The notes under the pieces: generated by a model | Databases searched by the model: none | What the model was told of the DNA's origin: nothing | Seen by the model: the letters and a program-made list of their open reading frames with translations, nothing else | Part shown: piece by piece, positions 37,240-48,812 of the stretch | Layout: each line of letters starts with the position of its first letter | Position numbering within the stretch: the first letter of the stretch is position 1 | DNA from: Coleophoma eucalyptorum | Taxonomy: Eukaryota; Ascomycota; Leotiomycetes; Helotiales; Dermateaceae | Direction of reading: 5' to 3' | DNA: 64,000 nucleotides | NCBI GenBank assembly: GCA_026120035.1 | Contig: JALRME010000006.1 | Span: forward strand, 1,488,001 to 1,552,000 | Program-made: the position numbers and the translations under genes

Positions 37240-37581
37240 TTGAAAGGAGAACACAAAGTGCATAAAGTAGCACAAAGTCTCAGGAACCGCTTCATCTCTG
37301 TAGTGTTTTCTAGAGGTTTTTTCAAAGACTGGGTTGTTGTTGTCTTCTTGTGGGCCTTTTTTGCGACCTGCGTCATAACTCTTCTACCTATCTGGGAGAG
37401 CGGTCATTTACTTGTTAAGTTTATCCGTTATATTTTCAGCGGCAAGATTTCTAGAACCGGACCGGAAACAAAAGAAATAGTTACCATAGGAATTCCAGAT
37501 GACTCTAGTTCTGAGGGACGTCCGAAAATAACTCAAGACGTGACCCAGGAAATGGAGAAAGGAGAGAAAAGGGGTCTTTAG
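37240..37581 (+). pseudogene. C-terminal remnant of a transporter, probably urea/solute-sodium symporter type
   Basis: An open frame of 113 residues contains VVFSRGFFKDWVVVVF followed by one hydrophobic helix ending TLLPIWESG, then a charged tail. This resembles the last membrane helix and cytosolic tail of fungal DUR3-like urea transporters of the solute:sodium symporter family. The other roughly 14 helices are absent, so this is a remnant or only an accidental likeness. It sits between the dead LamB/YcsF gene and the dead biotin-dependent carboxylase, which would suit a nitrogen-compound uptake gene. Assignment is weak. Confidence 0.4.
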
Positions 37582-39389
37582 CGTAGTGCAGTTGACTTAC
37601 AGCGCTTGTATCTGGCTATTCATCCCTCCATGTTTATTTGCTCTACTCTGCTAGTACCAACCTTGTTCTAAAAACAAATTGGTATTATTACTTTTTAAGG
37701 GGGGGGTTGTTATTCATTCCACGGTAAGATAATTCGGAGTGTTTCTATTTCATTCGATAGTGAAGAAAGCGAAATGTGATTCAAAGCTTGATATATATAC
37801 GTAGAGTTATATTTTAAGACGTTTCTAGATGCTTCCTTTTCACAGCATGCTTTTTCTTCCCTTCTCCAGTTTGTATGCTACACAGTTTTCTAGGAGTATT
37901 TGACGACTTCATAACTATGGGTAGCTAGAGATCAATTTGCATGTGGCATGGATTCTTGGAAGATAGGATTTATCTGACCTTTACAGGCATCCTTGGGGTA
38001 AAACAATTTAGACTCCCCTGGGTCAAATCTCAGCTAAGCTCTAGGAGCTTCAGATAATCGAACGACGTGCGTAGCGCCCAGTAGTTCTTACAAGAAGTAT
38101 CCATGCTTGATCCAAGGTCATAAAGGCGTTGTTTAATTTATTGGGAAGTCATCAATATATTTTGCCGAGCCCTTATTTAATCCGGATTACAGATATCCTA
38201 TCAATATCATCAAGAAGTTCAACCTTGATAGATATAGTTTTACTACTTGCCCCAGAGCTTACGAACAATGCGGCGACGATAAGAACTGAGACAGAGAAAT
38301 GGTCGAACTAGCAAGGGGGCATCTGCTCTAAAATGTAATATCAAAATATATAAACAGTGATATAGACATCGTGAAAATAACAGGGCTAATACTAAAGAAA
38401 GTGGACTTTGTTCTCAACAATCGTCCCCCTGCTAATCAGCAATGCTTAAGGGTATAGCCTGGGTGGCCATGTCATTTCAACCGCTTTGGCGTGTATGCTG
38501 CTAAACTATTGAATGTTATGGGGTATAAAATGCTCAACCATTACTATACAACTAGCTATTAGGGGTATATATATATACAGTGTAGAGCGTAATCATCAGT
38601 GCGGCGTTGGAGATTGACACATGAAACTAGGATAGTCCTATTTTATCTATCATGTGCGTGTGTGGTGGGAAAGTGGGGTGTACGGCAATCAGTACTCGTA
38701 AGAAAATTTGCGTGAATTTCCATCTTGATGAGGATGTGGTGAATTCTGAAAATCGCCTCGAAAATCATACGTAGAAAATTGTCGCATCAAATTCATTTAA
38801 TCAAGAGATATTATGTTGTAGTTGTCTTAGGATAATTGATTTGAGAGGTTTCTCTACCATGACACAAATAGAACGTCAACGTTTACTTTTTCTTCTTCTT
38901 TGTTCTTATTTTCTTTTTTCAAAGAATATCTCAATGCTCACTACTTATCCATTCATGGTATTATAGTCCTTCAATGTTGAATTGTGATCTCATATTCACC
39001 CTCGGGAGGAGAATATATGGAGGGATATCAACTTTCACGTGACGAGATTCGGAAATTATTTAAAGCATAAAAATGAATAATGTATGACTGGGGATGTTTA
39101 ACTCCTACTTGAGCTGATGCTTGTAGCATTAATCTAAGTACATCTGCAAATTAAATGGAAATTCAATACCTGTTGTGCAGAATTCAGGGTCACGAGTGTA
39201 GCCTATGGATGATTAGTGGCTGGGCCGAAATTCAAAAATACCCCGGTGCTAATGGAGGTCTGTGTTTATCTCTCTCGTTATCTTTTAACTCCAGATGGCA
39301 ACTCTTATGTGAATTGTACGGTCTATCAATAAATTCTCCTATTCTTCTACTCCACTACTATCATCCCTTGTCATTTCCATTCACTCGCA
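37582..39389. other. Long AT-rich intergenic region
   Basis: About 1.8 kb without recognisable genes. A run of nine G occurs near 37699 and poly-T/TC tracts near 38.89 kb. The right end holds the promoter of the Zn2Cys6 gene. Confidence 0.4.
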
Positions 39390-41101
39390 ATGATGTGTCG
39401 CTGGCGCCTTGTTCCGGCGCCCTGTACAAAGGCTTCACCAGAAGAGCAGATCCCAGCAAAGACAAAGCTGTTACGGACAAAGAAGCCGGGGACTAAGCGA
39501 TTACGCACGGGCTGCTTAACGTGTCGACGGAGGTAAGTTCTCATAAGTCTCTCAAGGTTCGTCGCATGGGGATGTAGACGGTTCTATGCTAACTCTTTTT
39601 TGGGGACCACAGAAGGAAAAAATGCGACGAAATATACCCTATATGTGGCCATTGTTTGAGGCTGAATCTGGCTTGTGGACGAGAGGATCCGCAATCTCTG
39701 TCACTAACAGAAATAAATGTTCCACAGACTACGACTTTAACATATGAGAATAACGACCCAGATTTGGCATTGCAGCAACGACAAAGATCCTTATCAGTGA
39801 CGGCAAAGCCATGTTCTGTGTCTACTATGCCACCAGTTCATGCAAAGGGGCAGAGGTATCTGATAAAGTATTATACGGAGGTTCTAACTATGCTCTGTTC
39901 TACGAGTGTGGAAAGCAACTCGTTCATAAATGGTGAGTTAAAACATTCAAGAGACAGACTTCAGCTACACTTGACTGTTTCTGTGGAATCAATGGATGCT
40001 GTGAGACTGACAGTTACAGTCTTTATACCTATGGCATTGGAGTCACCAACAGTCCTCAACTCAATTCTTGCCTGGGCTGCAAATCATATAAAATTCTTTG
40101 ATGCAGCATACTCGTCTGTGGCGGCCGACTACTGCTCTACTGCTCTTATATCTCTAGCATCAGCCCTACCGAACCAGTCGAATTATGATACCAGTTTGGC
40201 AGCTTGCCTCGTCCTCTGCGCGGCGGCTGCACCTTCAAACCAGTGGTATGATCATTTAAAGGGTGCAAAATCTATAATTGAAGCTGCTGTGGCGACTGGG
40301 CCTGGCGGTAACATCCTGAAAGGTTCTGAGTGTTTTATGCATTCCCAAGACGGACAGTGGTTGCTTCGAGACTTTGCATATCATGACATCCTGGGAGCTG
40401 TGGCATTAGGCAGTGAGCCACTTCTGAAAGGGCCTTATTGGCTTTCTCAAGGCCAATCGGTGTTGGATGCGTGTATGGGTGTCGGTTCAGAGTTGCTGGC
40501 CATTATCTCAGAAATATGTTGCCTCAAGACCAATACTGAGGAGCCGGATTCCACAGAACCATGCATACTTAAGCCCCTCGTCGGGGAACTTGGTAGTGGC
40601 AAAGAAGGTTTTGATTCATGGCTACCAATCGTAGATATTGAATCTCGATTGCTTGATTGGGAGTGTCCAATTACGTACCAGGAATATCTTCCCGAACTCG
40701 CGGAATGCCATAGATATACTGCATTAGTATGTTTGTACCGAAAAGCTCGAGAGCTCTTTCCTGATGATACCCCTCGACTTGACCTAAGAATCGCACACAA
40801 TGTTTCTGAATTGGTACGTACTATAGATAAGATACCTTATCAATCGATGGCCGAAGGAGGTTTGATATTCCCTCTCTATATTGCTGGTGGAGATGCGATA
40901 GATAATGACGAAATCGCCATGATAAGGTTGCGCATGGAGGGTTTGCTCGCGCACCGAGGATTTACATACATCTCACTTCAAATGGATGTTTTAGAAGAGC
41001 TGTGGAGGTTGAAGCAAAGGAATGTCAAATGCCCCGACGGTCGGCTTGTGGACTGGCGAGATATTCTGGATCGAAGAGGACTAAAATTAATGCTTCATTA
41101 G
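39390..41101 (+). CDS. Zn2Cys6 transcription factor
   Basis: Exon 1 (39390-39532) and exon 2 (39613-41101) join in phase over an 80-nt intron placed inside the zinc cluster, giving 543 residues. The cluster reads RTGCLTCRRRRKKCDEIYPI then CGHCLRLNLAC, fitting C-x2-C-x6-C-x6-C-x2-C-x6-C. The rest is a PF11951-type regulator domain: LNSILAWAANHIKFFDA, YDTSLAACLVLCAAAA, DHLKGAKSIIEA, and at the end LRMEGLLAHRGFTYISLQ. The first of two adjacent ATGs (39390, 39393) is used. It is clean of stops although the genes on either side are dead, so it may still act elsewhere or may simply be the last part of the cluster to decay. Confidence 0.9.
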
Positions 41102-41859
41102 AGCTTCGAGGTGGAAACGGAGGGGAGTTCTGGATAAATTGTTTATTCAAGGGAGCAAGGCTTGTTCATATAAGGATTATTTACATCTATCCATCACACC
41201 ATGTTACATAGACCACTTCTCCGCATATTATAGCCTTCAATGTGGTGTGATGTTTATTACTATACAATGGTAAGGCTAGAAAGGTCATTCGTTTCCCTTG
41301 TAACATATGAGTTACCAACCCCGCCAAGCAAACTAAGACGGCATCGGAGAAAAGCGGTGAGCTTTCTTAGTTCTCATCTGTTATTTCAATCTGGTGTCGA
41401 GAAAATCATATGTTAATGTCCATCAGGTTCTTACCACATTCTCAGTCAGTCCTAACTCAGCCTCAGCTCCATGGACAAACTTAGCCATGCAAGTCAAAAG
41501 TGGGATTTTATAGCGCAGACATAGGGCGCGTATGATAAACTTGATTAGGAAATTTCCATCTCGCTTTCAACAGCGCCATTAACGCGCGCTCGTATGGCAA
41601 GCGCTAGCCCGCAACCGGAATATTCGCACCCCTGTCCAGCCATGCTCCTAGATTTAACAGCTATCCAGATACATGAATCTAATAATGTATGGCCCCAATT
41701 GCTTCATTGCTATTAACATGGCTAGAACTAGGGCTATCTCTACCGCTTATACTGGAATTGGCTGTTCCGAATTGAATAAAAGTAGACGAGTTGCTTTAAT
41801 AGAAGTAGCTGCTCAAAATCCCCTTTTCTATAAATCGCATCTTCGATTATCTCACCACC
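41102..41859. other. Intergenic
   Basis: About 760 bases, no gene. It ends with a good start context (caccATGG) for the dead carboxylase. Confidence 0.4.
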
Positions 41860-43859
41860 ATGGCATATAATTTTTCTCATCTCAGAAAGATTCTCATTGC
41901 CAATCGTGGCGAAATTGCAGGCAGATGTATCCGCGCATGTGCTGCTGTAGGCTAAAAGAGTGTATCAGAATATACGGAAAATGATAGTACTTCTAATCAC
42001 GTTAGTCTTGCAGATGAAGCAGTTTTGCTTTCTGGCCAGAAGGTAACAGGATATCTTAATATGTGAGATTTTGCTAATGCTTTGCTTCTTGGCTGACTTT
42101 AACATAGAGATAACACCCTTGAAATATGCAAGACCTATCATGTTGATGCTGTGATTCCAGGATACGGCTTCCTCAGTGAAGATTGCTCCTTGGCACAGAG
42201 GGTGCATAATGCTGGTATGATTTTTGTTGGTCCATCAGTGGAGTCGATCCTTGAGATGGGACAGAAGCATCGTGCTCGTGCATTGGCCGAATCCGCCCAA
42301 GTCCCCGTGATTCCTGGAACTCCTCTCCTCGCGACTGAACAAGAGGCTACTGCAGCTGCGGTCAAAATTGGCTTTCCTGTACGCTTTAAATCCTGCTGGC
42401 ATGAAGGCCTTGACTCTAATTTACGTGTAGGTTATGCTAAAGGCGGCCGGAGGCGGAGGTGGAATGGGTCTTGAGGTTTGCTGTACAGAGTCGGATATTC
42501 AAGCCGCATTTGCCAAAGTTAGAGATCGTGGGGACTCCCTTTTCACAAATGCCGGAGTGTTCATGGAGAAGTAATATCCATCAAGCAGACATATTGAGGT
42601 ACAGGTATTTGGGAACAACGAAGAAGTCGTTCATTTCGGCGAAAGAGAATGTAGTATTCAACGTCGACACCAAAAGGTATTTAAATATCTACTTGACAAT
42701 ATTATCCTTTCTGACTTGACGGTATCTAGGTTATTGAAGAATGTCCGAGCCCTTATGTCAACCTTCGACCAGAGCTTCGTGAGAAGCTCACTCAGTGCGC
42801 TGTTGCGTATGCGATGAAACTGAAGTATAAATCTGCCGGCACCGTTGGATTTGTGGTAGATGAAATCTCTGGTGAATTTTTCTTTCTAGAGATGAATACA
42901 GGATTACAAGTCGAGCATGGCATTGCAGAGCTATGCTATGACGTGGACTAAGTAGCTTTAATGCTGCTACAGGCAGAGTACGAGAAATCCGGAGCTAGAG
43001 GAATTCCTACAGAACATCTGCAGAGTTTACAAAAGAGCGGACCTACTGGTATTGCTATTGAGGTGCGAGTGTACGCCGAAGTACCTAGTCGCAATTTCGC
43101 CCCCAGCCCAGGATTACTCCAGAATGTACAATGGCCACAGGGCAATGGCATTCGAGTCAATACTTGGCCAAAAACTGGGCAACGAGTTGCTCCTTACTAT
43201 GACCCTCTCTTAGCCAAACTCATGGTTTACGAGCACGATCGAGTAAAAGAAGTATCTAAAATGCTTAAAGCACTACAAGACTGTATAATACAAGGCCCTA
43301 CGACGAATTTGAATTATCTTAGCGCTATGATTACCTCGGATGGGTTTCGAAAGGGGGAAACATTAACGAATTATCTTTCGACAAAGTTTGAATACAAGCC
43401 TTGTGCACTTGATGTGCTATCCGCTGGTTCATTCACAACAGTTCAAGATTTCACGGCTCGTGCAACATGTGGGCATGGGATTCCTATAGGGGGTCCAATG
43501 GATAATATCTCGTCAAGAATTGTTAATATTTTAGTCGGAAATCCGCCCGGTAAAGAATGCCTTGAGATTACTCTATCAGGCCCTGAACTTCTATTTACTG
43601 CACCTGCAATATTCTCTATATGCGGGGCACCAATGACAGTAACGGTAGATGATATAGAGAAGCCAATGTGGTCGAGACTTATTTATCCAAGCTGGACAAG
43701 AACTGAAGATTGGTACTGCTCAATCTAATGGATGTAGAAGTTATGGAGATCAACATTTTGGTACCTAAAGGCGCTATTGGCTGTACAGTCCAGGCTATTG
43801 CGAGCAGGCCGGGTAGTACTGTAGCACCTGGAAGCTTGCTGGTTGTAGCAAAGGGCTAG
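41860..43859 (+). pseudogene. Biotin-dependent carboxylase / KipA-like fusion gene, heavily decayed
   Basis: Starting at 41860 the frame reads FSHLRKILIANRGEIAGRC, a biotin carboxylase N-terminus. With introns at about 42063-42107, 42380-42431 and 42679-42730 the rest follows: AVIPGYGFLSED, MLKAAGGGGGMGLEV (ATP-grasp loop), [49 protein letters not shown]. Then comes a KipA/AHS2-like block (GHGIPIGGPMDNI, GKECLEITLSGPELL, CGAP). Stops: TAA at 41953, 42572 and 42949. A frameshift near 43690 moves into QAGQELKIGTAQSNGCRSYG, and after a large deletion a biotinyl-domain remnant ends at 43859, lacking the MKM biotin-Lys motif. Intact fungal relatives exceed 1,000 residues and resemble urea amidolyase/urea carboxylase or 5-oxoprolinase BC subunits. 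Confidence 0.85.
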
Positions 43860-45203
43860 GAACTGAAAGAGATATTGATCATTAGAAGCTCATTAGTCAT
43901 GAAATTACACTTATTTCGTTCACTATGTAAGTTCATAGTATTGAGTCTTACAGAGCTCTGCCATCCTCAATGATACAATCCAGGTGTTACGAACATATAA
44001 TAACTAATAGTCTAAGGCTCGAAGAAGGAGGTTTGTACAAAAGAGGGTAATCGAAATTAATGAAAACAATTGGAAGTCACCCACAGGGACAGTTACACAT
44101 TTTGTGGCTAAACGAGTGCGGAGCACTTTCATACCAAATTTCTTACGTTGTCTGACTTCGGATTGGAATAATCTCTTGAAGTATACAATTAACCTTATAT
44201 GTCATATATGAGATTATATAGGAACTACAACGCCGGAAAACTTTTACAACGTGATACTCTACCTAAATCAAGGAAGCTTACTAGATCAAAGGAGGAGGTT
44301 ATTGTAAGATATATAATAAAGCTAGTAATGTGATTATTTCCACCTAGACTTTATAGTGTTGAAGAGATAGCAAATCGACTCCTATAGGCACGCGATACGC
44401 AACCAATTAGCAAGCTTCAGACCTACAACTTTGTAAAACGTCAACTAGAGCTCCGAAAACGATTCTCTCGAAGATATAACCCTATTGCAGATGAAGTACG
44501 CTTCCTGGAGTTTCTATTGCCTCCCTGGCCTTCAAGCTTTATTTTAAATTCTCAACTGGAACTAGGTCAAACTCAACCACCGCTACCTCGAAGGCGAAAA
44601 CTACGACTAGTTCTACATCCAAATCAACAAGTAGCAGCACAGGGAATGCCGCTAGAGCAACAAAAACTAGCGCTCTTGGTATAGGAACGCTTCTCGGTGC
44701 CGTGGTACTTTTTGCGGCTAATCTATAAAGAAATCGGGTACACGGCTATTAGGAGGGAGATTTTCGGACGGGAGTTCTTAGGGGGAGAGCTCTCTATTTA
44801 TCGGTGTTGTTTTAGCGGTAATAAGGGGTTCTTTGTGGCTGGAACAGTGTGACAACTAGACATGACTTTATAGATTAGAATTTGTAAATAAGAAAACAAG
44901 CTAATTACTGGCCTCCAACGCTATGGACAACTAAAAGAAATACGACTTACATCAACTACTAAGCAAAGCTCGTAGCTACTAGTTTTCAAGGATAAATAAC
45001 TGTACTTGAGTTAAAAGGTGTCAACATTCTGAAAAGCTTTTGCAAATGAGACAGATAAGGATGTTATTCTATAGTGCCAACTCAGTAAACTAGGGGCAGC
45101 GAATTCTATACCAAAGCGTGTAACTTTCTTTCTATTTGTGAAGAAAGACACCTCCATTCTAGATTCCTGTTAGTAAACTTTCGTTAAAGACCGTTGGACC
45201 GAA
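43860..45203. other. Intergenic with a possible GPI-protein remnant
   Basis: About 1.3 kb, AT-rich. Apart from the Ser/Thr-rich frame at 44549-44728 nothing is recognisable. Confidence 0.4.
44549..44728 (+). pseudogene. Possible C-terminal remnant of a small GPI-anchored wall protein
   Basis: A 59-codon frame ending in TAA encodes a Ser/Thr-rich segment (STTATSKAKTTTSSTSKSTS) followed by Gly/Ala small residues and a hydrophobic tail (LGIGTLLGAVVLFAANL). This is how short fungal GPI-anchored proteins end. A possible signal-peptide-like start at 44491 lies in a different frame with a stop. It could be the eroded end of such a gene; composition alone could also produce this by chance. Confidence 0.35.
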
Positions 45204-45974
45204 TCATACCTTCGCAGCTAGAAGTATGGTATCGACTACGCGTCGGACATCAGCCGTCTTAAAGGGTACTCTATGATCTCCTTCCCACTCTATAAGGCTA
45301 GCAGACTCCTCGTCGCAGTATATATCTTTTAGCTTTCGGTGTAAGGCTAGTCCTGCATCAAGCATTCCATGAATATGAACTGTTGGAAGCTTTAGTTTCC
45401 CCCCAATCGGTGTCGTCATATCGCTTGTCCAGTTGGGAACTTCTCCAGCGACCCTTAACGCTTCATCATTCTCGGTGAGCTCACTTAGGCCAACGAGGGG
45501 AGCTCTCCCGGCTAGAAGTACCCCGAACCTCCATTGCTCTCCGCCAAAGCCAACGGCATCTGTGTTCTTTTCTACATTGATCCGCTGTTGTCGATCATAG
45601 AGCATACTAGCCGCGACGTTCGCACCTTGACTAAACCCCATCAAGCCTACCCACTCACCGGTTCCTGGATCACTCTGCATAGCGGTTCGAAGATTATAGT
45701 CGATCTCGCCAATGACAACGTCAGCCGGCAAATCTTGTTGTGTTTCCAGCCACCTCATCCATAATCTAAAAGGCTCGTAATCCTTATAGACAGGTATGAT
45801 AGCTGGGTGAGGATCGCAGAAGAAAGGTCCTTGGGGGAAGACGAGGCGGAAATGCTGGTTTAGCTGAAGGGTGAGAGAGCGACATTGCAAACTGAAAATC
45901 TCGGCATTAGTACCACCGCCATGGAGACAGAGGATCCGCGGTAGGTGGAGAGTCGAAGCTGCTTGCTCGAACAT
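45204..45974 (-). CDS. FSH1-type serine hydrolase (alpha/beta fold)
   Basis: A single exon of 256 residues. The start LPRILCLHGGGTNAEIFSLQ is characteristic of the FSH1/LovG-like family, followed by FRLVFPQGPFFCDP. The catalytic triad is visible: Ser in GFSQGA (nucleophile elbow), Asp in GMLDAGL and His in GDHRVP near the end. Fungal relatives release polyketide chains or act as small esterases. No polyketide synthase is in the window, so a general esterase role is equally likely. Cytosolic, intact. Confidence 0.92.
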   Translation of the reverse strand: MFEQAASTLHLPRILCLHGGGTNAEIFSLQCRSLTLQLNQHFRLVFPQGPFFCDPHPAIIPVYKDYEPFRLWMRWLETQQDLPADVVIGEIDYNLRTAMQSDPGTGEWVGLMGFSQGANVAASMLYDRQQRINVEKNTDAVGFGGEQWRFGVLLAGRAPLVGLSELTENDEALRVAGEVPNWTSDMTTPIGGKLKLPTVHIHGMLDAGLALHRKLKDIYCDEESASLIEWEGDHRVPFKTADVRRVVDTILLAAKV

Positions 45975-47191
45975 AGCGGTGTTTGGTGGTTGGTAAGCGG
46001 GCCTGTGGAGTTGAGAATGTTAGATAGATCGTGGATACTTACGAGGCTAGCTGCCTACCTATACTTATCGTTACATGTACACCCCGAACTCTTGGTGAGT
46101 TCTGTTTGGCTTGTGATACAATGATAGACACAAGGGTGTGACGTTGGATATAATGGCTGAAGTGTCTTTAAATACAGTGTTTATTATGAGCTAAGAAATT
46201 AGTGCTACACTAATAGCGAATGCAACTAGTGACCTAGATACGACATTCTTTGCGATGCGATTTAAGTTGCTACAAGGTTTTACGGCCAATCAAGGATCTC
46301 ACTCGGCTGAACCTTTATTAATGTATTTGAAATCAGAAGAACAAGGCTTCATCTCACTTCACTCATCACGTGATATTCTAATATATCAGATTCGAGCCGA
46401 GGTTTGCTGTGTCGGTATTGTCGGTATTGTCTTGCAGATTATGTACTTTTTCACGAGTTGCGGAGTGGCTGTAGTTTCAATGTGGTGAACGGAGAGATAT
46501 CTTCTTTTGAACTTCGAGCCAAGCCTCAGAGTCTCGGACATACGCTCAACTCGTTATTCTCGTGACTTTCAACTTCACCGTGCCATATGTGTGTTTCATG
46601 CTGACGCAGGAGATCCAAGGGGTAAATGCGGGTTCTTTTTTTGGTCTCTGTATCTGTCGGTATGCGTTTACAACTTGCAGACCTCGTAATCGCATCATAA
46701 GCTTCGATTACAAGGTATACGGTGTTATAGGTGATTGTTGATTATCTCTATTTACACGCATCGTGAATGAGGTTGTATACTATGCATCAGCGAATATAGT
46801 CACATGATAGAATATGTGATCTAATCACATGATCAATATGAATCATTCTCGATCCGTCAGTATCTGAGGCGGTACAAACAACTCCGCTGCGTGATAAGTG
46901 AAAATCCCTACGAGATCTTATCAACTGATGATAGCTAACTTTATTGAACTTTTTAGCGTACTAAATTCTGATCCACACCACGATATAGAGTGGAAATATA
47001 ACTCCGCGCTAGATTAGATAGCAAGTATGTTGATATAGCAAGAAATATATTATACATACTCGCCGCTGGTGATTTGATTATTTTATTCCTAGAGAGCGAA
47101 GCACTTTCACTACTACAAAGTTTGCCTATTTTAAAGGCGTAGCCTATTTTTCTCGGTCTCGACAAAATTTTGAACACATCGAAGCATTACA
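45975..47191. other. Divergent intergenic region
   Basis: About 1.2 kb between divergent genes, AT-rich, with promoters of both. The frame at 46255-46488 has no family character. Confidence 0.4.
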
Positions 47192-48812
47192 ATGGTTCAG
47201 CTGAAGGATGTTCTGCCTAACGATGGGCCTTGGTGGAAAAAGGGTTACATGATCCAATTGAATTATTCTATCATTTCTCTCGTCCTCATGTGTACGTACA
47301 CCACCTAGAACACTAATATCCTAGTATTCCTCGACTTACTATAGAAAGCGTCTTCAAATGGTTACGATGGAAGCTTGATGAACGGTCTCCAAGCACTTCC
47401 ACAGTGGGTGACTTTCATGGGCAACCCTTCGTCAACTTGGCTAGGTTTTATCAACGCAATATATTGGGTTGCTATGGGTGTATCAACAGTCTTTGTCACT
47501 TCTATCGTCAACAAAATAGGTCGGAAGCGTACCATGTTCATCGGCTACTTCTGGCTCGTCCTTGGAACAGCTATACAAGCATTCTCACACAACAAAAATG
47601 TCTTCACCGTGGCCCGCCCTTTCATAGGTATTACGGCGTCTTGGTGGAGTGGCTCTGTTCCATTGCTTATTAGTGAGACGGCTTTTCCCACACATCGAGG
47701 AGTTGCGACAGCATTATATCAATGCGGATGGTTTGTCGGTGGCTCCATCGCAGCTTGATTACATTCGCTCTACGCAACCGCGCTGACTCCTGGGCTTGGA
47801 GGATACCATCGATTCTTCAGGTGTTAATACCGTTCGTTGCACTACCCGGAATTTCTCTCATGCCTGAGAGTCCTCGATGGCTGATATCTGTTGGCCGTTC
47901 AGAGGAGGCGCGTGGCGTTCTGGCTAAGATCCATGCTGGAGGAGACATGAACTCACCTTTGGTCAATTACGAGATGGACGATATAACGATTGCTATCGAA
48001 CAGGAGAGACTCGTCTCCAAGACTACTTCATATCGTGATTTGGTGAAGACAAGAGGCAACCGTCGGCGTCTTTTGGTGACTTTGACAGTCGGCATTGGCT
48101 CCCAATGGGTCGGCAATGGTGTCATTTCATATTACCTTTCGATGGTTCTGAATACCATTGGTATCACTAGCGTCACTAACCAACTGCTTATATCTAGCTG
48201 CATGCAGCTCTGGAATTTGATTTGGTCTGTGGTTGGAGCTTCGTTTGTAGATAAATTGGGACGAAGGACTCTCTTCCTATTATCTTGCGCTATTATGTTG
48301 GTCAGCTTCACTATAGTCACCGGACTTTCAGGTTCATTTGCACAACATCAAGTATCCGCGGTCGGAACAGTAGTTCTACCATTTCTTTTCATCTATCTTG
48401 CTGGATATTCTATCGCCATGTAAGTCAACTCCTAGAGCGCCTTATATCTCAAGACAGAAAGTTGTTAACCAAATTTATTAGGGCCCCTCTCCTAATTGCG
48501 TATCCTGTCGAACTCTGGCCATTTAATATTCGCTCTCGAGGTGTCTCTATGGCTTGGTTGTCTTCAATCACTGCTAACTGCTTTAATATCTTCATCAACC
48601 CAATTGCTCTAGGCGCCATTGGTTGGAAATACTACATAGTCTTCCTACTCGTTTTGGTCGCCTTTACCATAGCGGCCTGGTTCTTATTCCCAGAAACACG
48701 AGGGCTTACACTAGAGCAGATTGGAGCTATGTTTGATAAGCTTGATAGAGAAGAGCAAATACATGAGGCGGTAGAGGGAAGTGAACCTATCATCATTGAA
48801 GCTAAGAAGTAG
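47192..48812 (+). pseudogene. MFS sugar transporter gene with a one-base frameshift
   Basis: Exons 47192-47291, 47349-48419 and 48482-48812 rebuild a hexose/lactose-permease-type transporter of about 520 residues. Landmarks: SSSNGYDGSLMNGLQ across the first splice, NKIGRKRTMFIGY (loop 2-3), PESPRWLISVGR (loop after helix 6), DKLGRRTLFLLS (loop 8-9), ELWPFNIRSRG and PETRGLTLEQIG at the end. The only defect is at about 47757: AA then TGA, while the next frame reads ITFALRNRADSWAWRIPS; relatives have Trp here, so one G of TGG seems lost. Everything before and after is clean, so this is either a very young pseudogene or a base-calling error. A complete protein would be a proton-coupled sugar importer of the plasma membrane. 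Confidence 0.85.
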
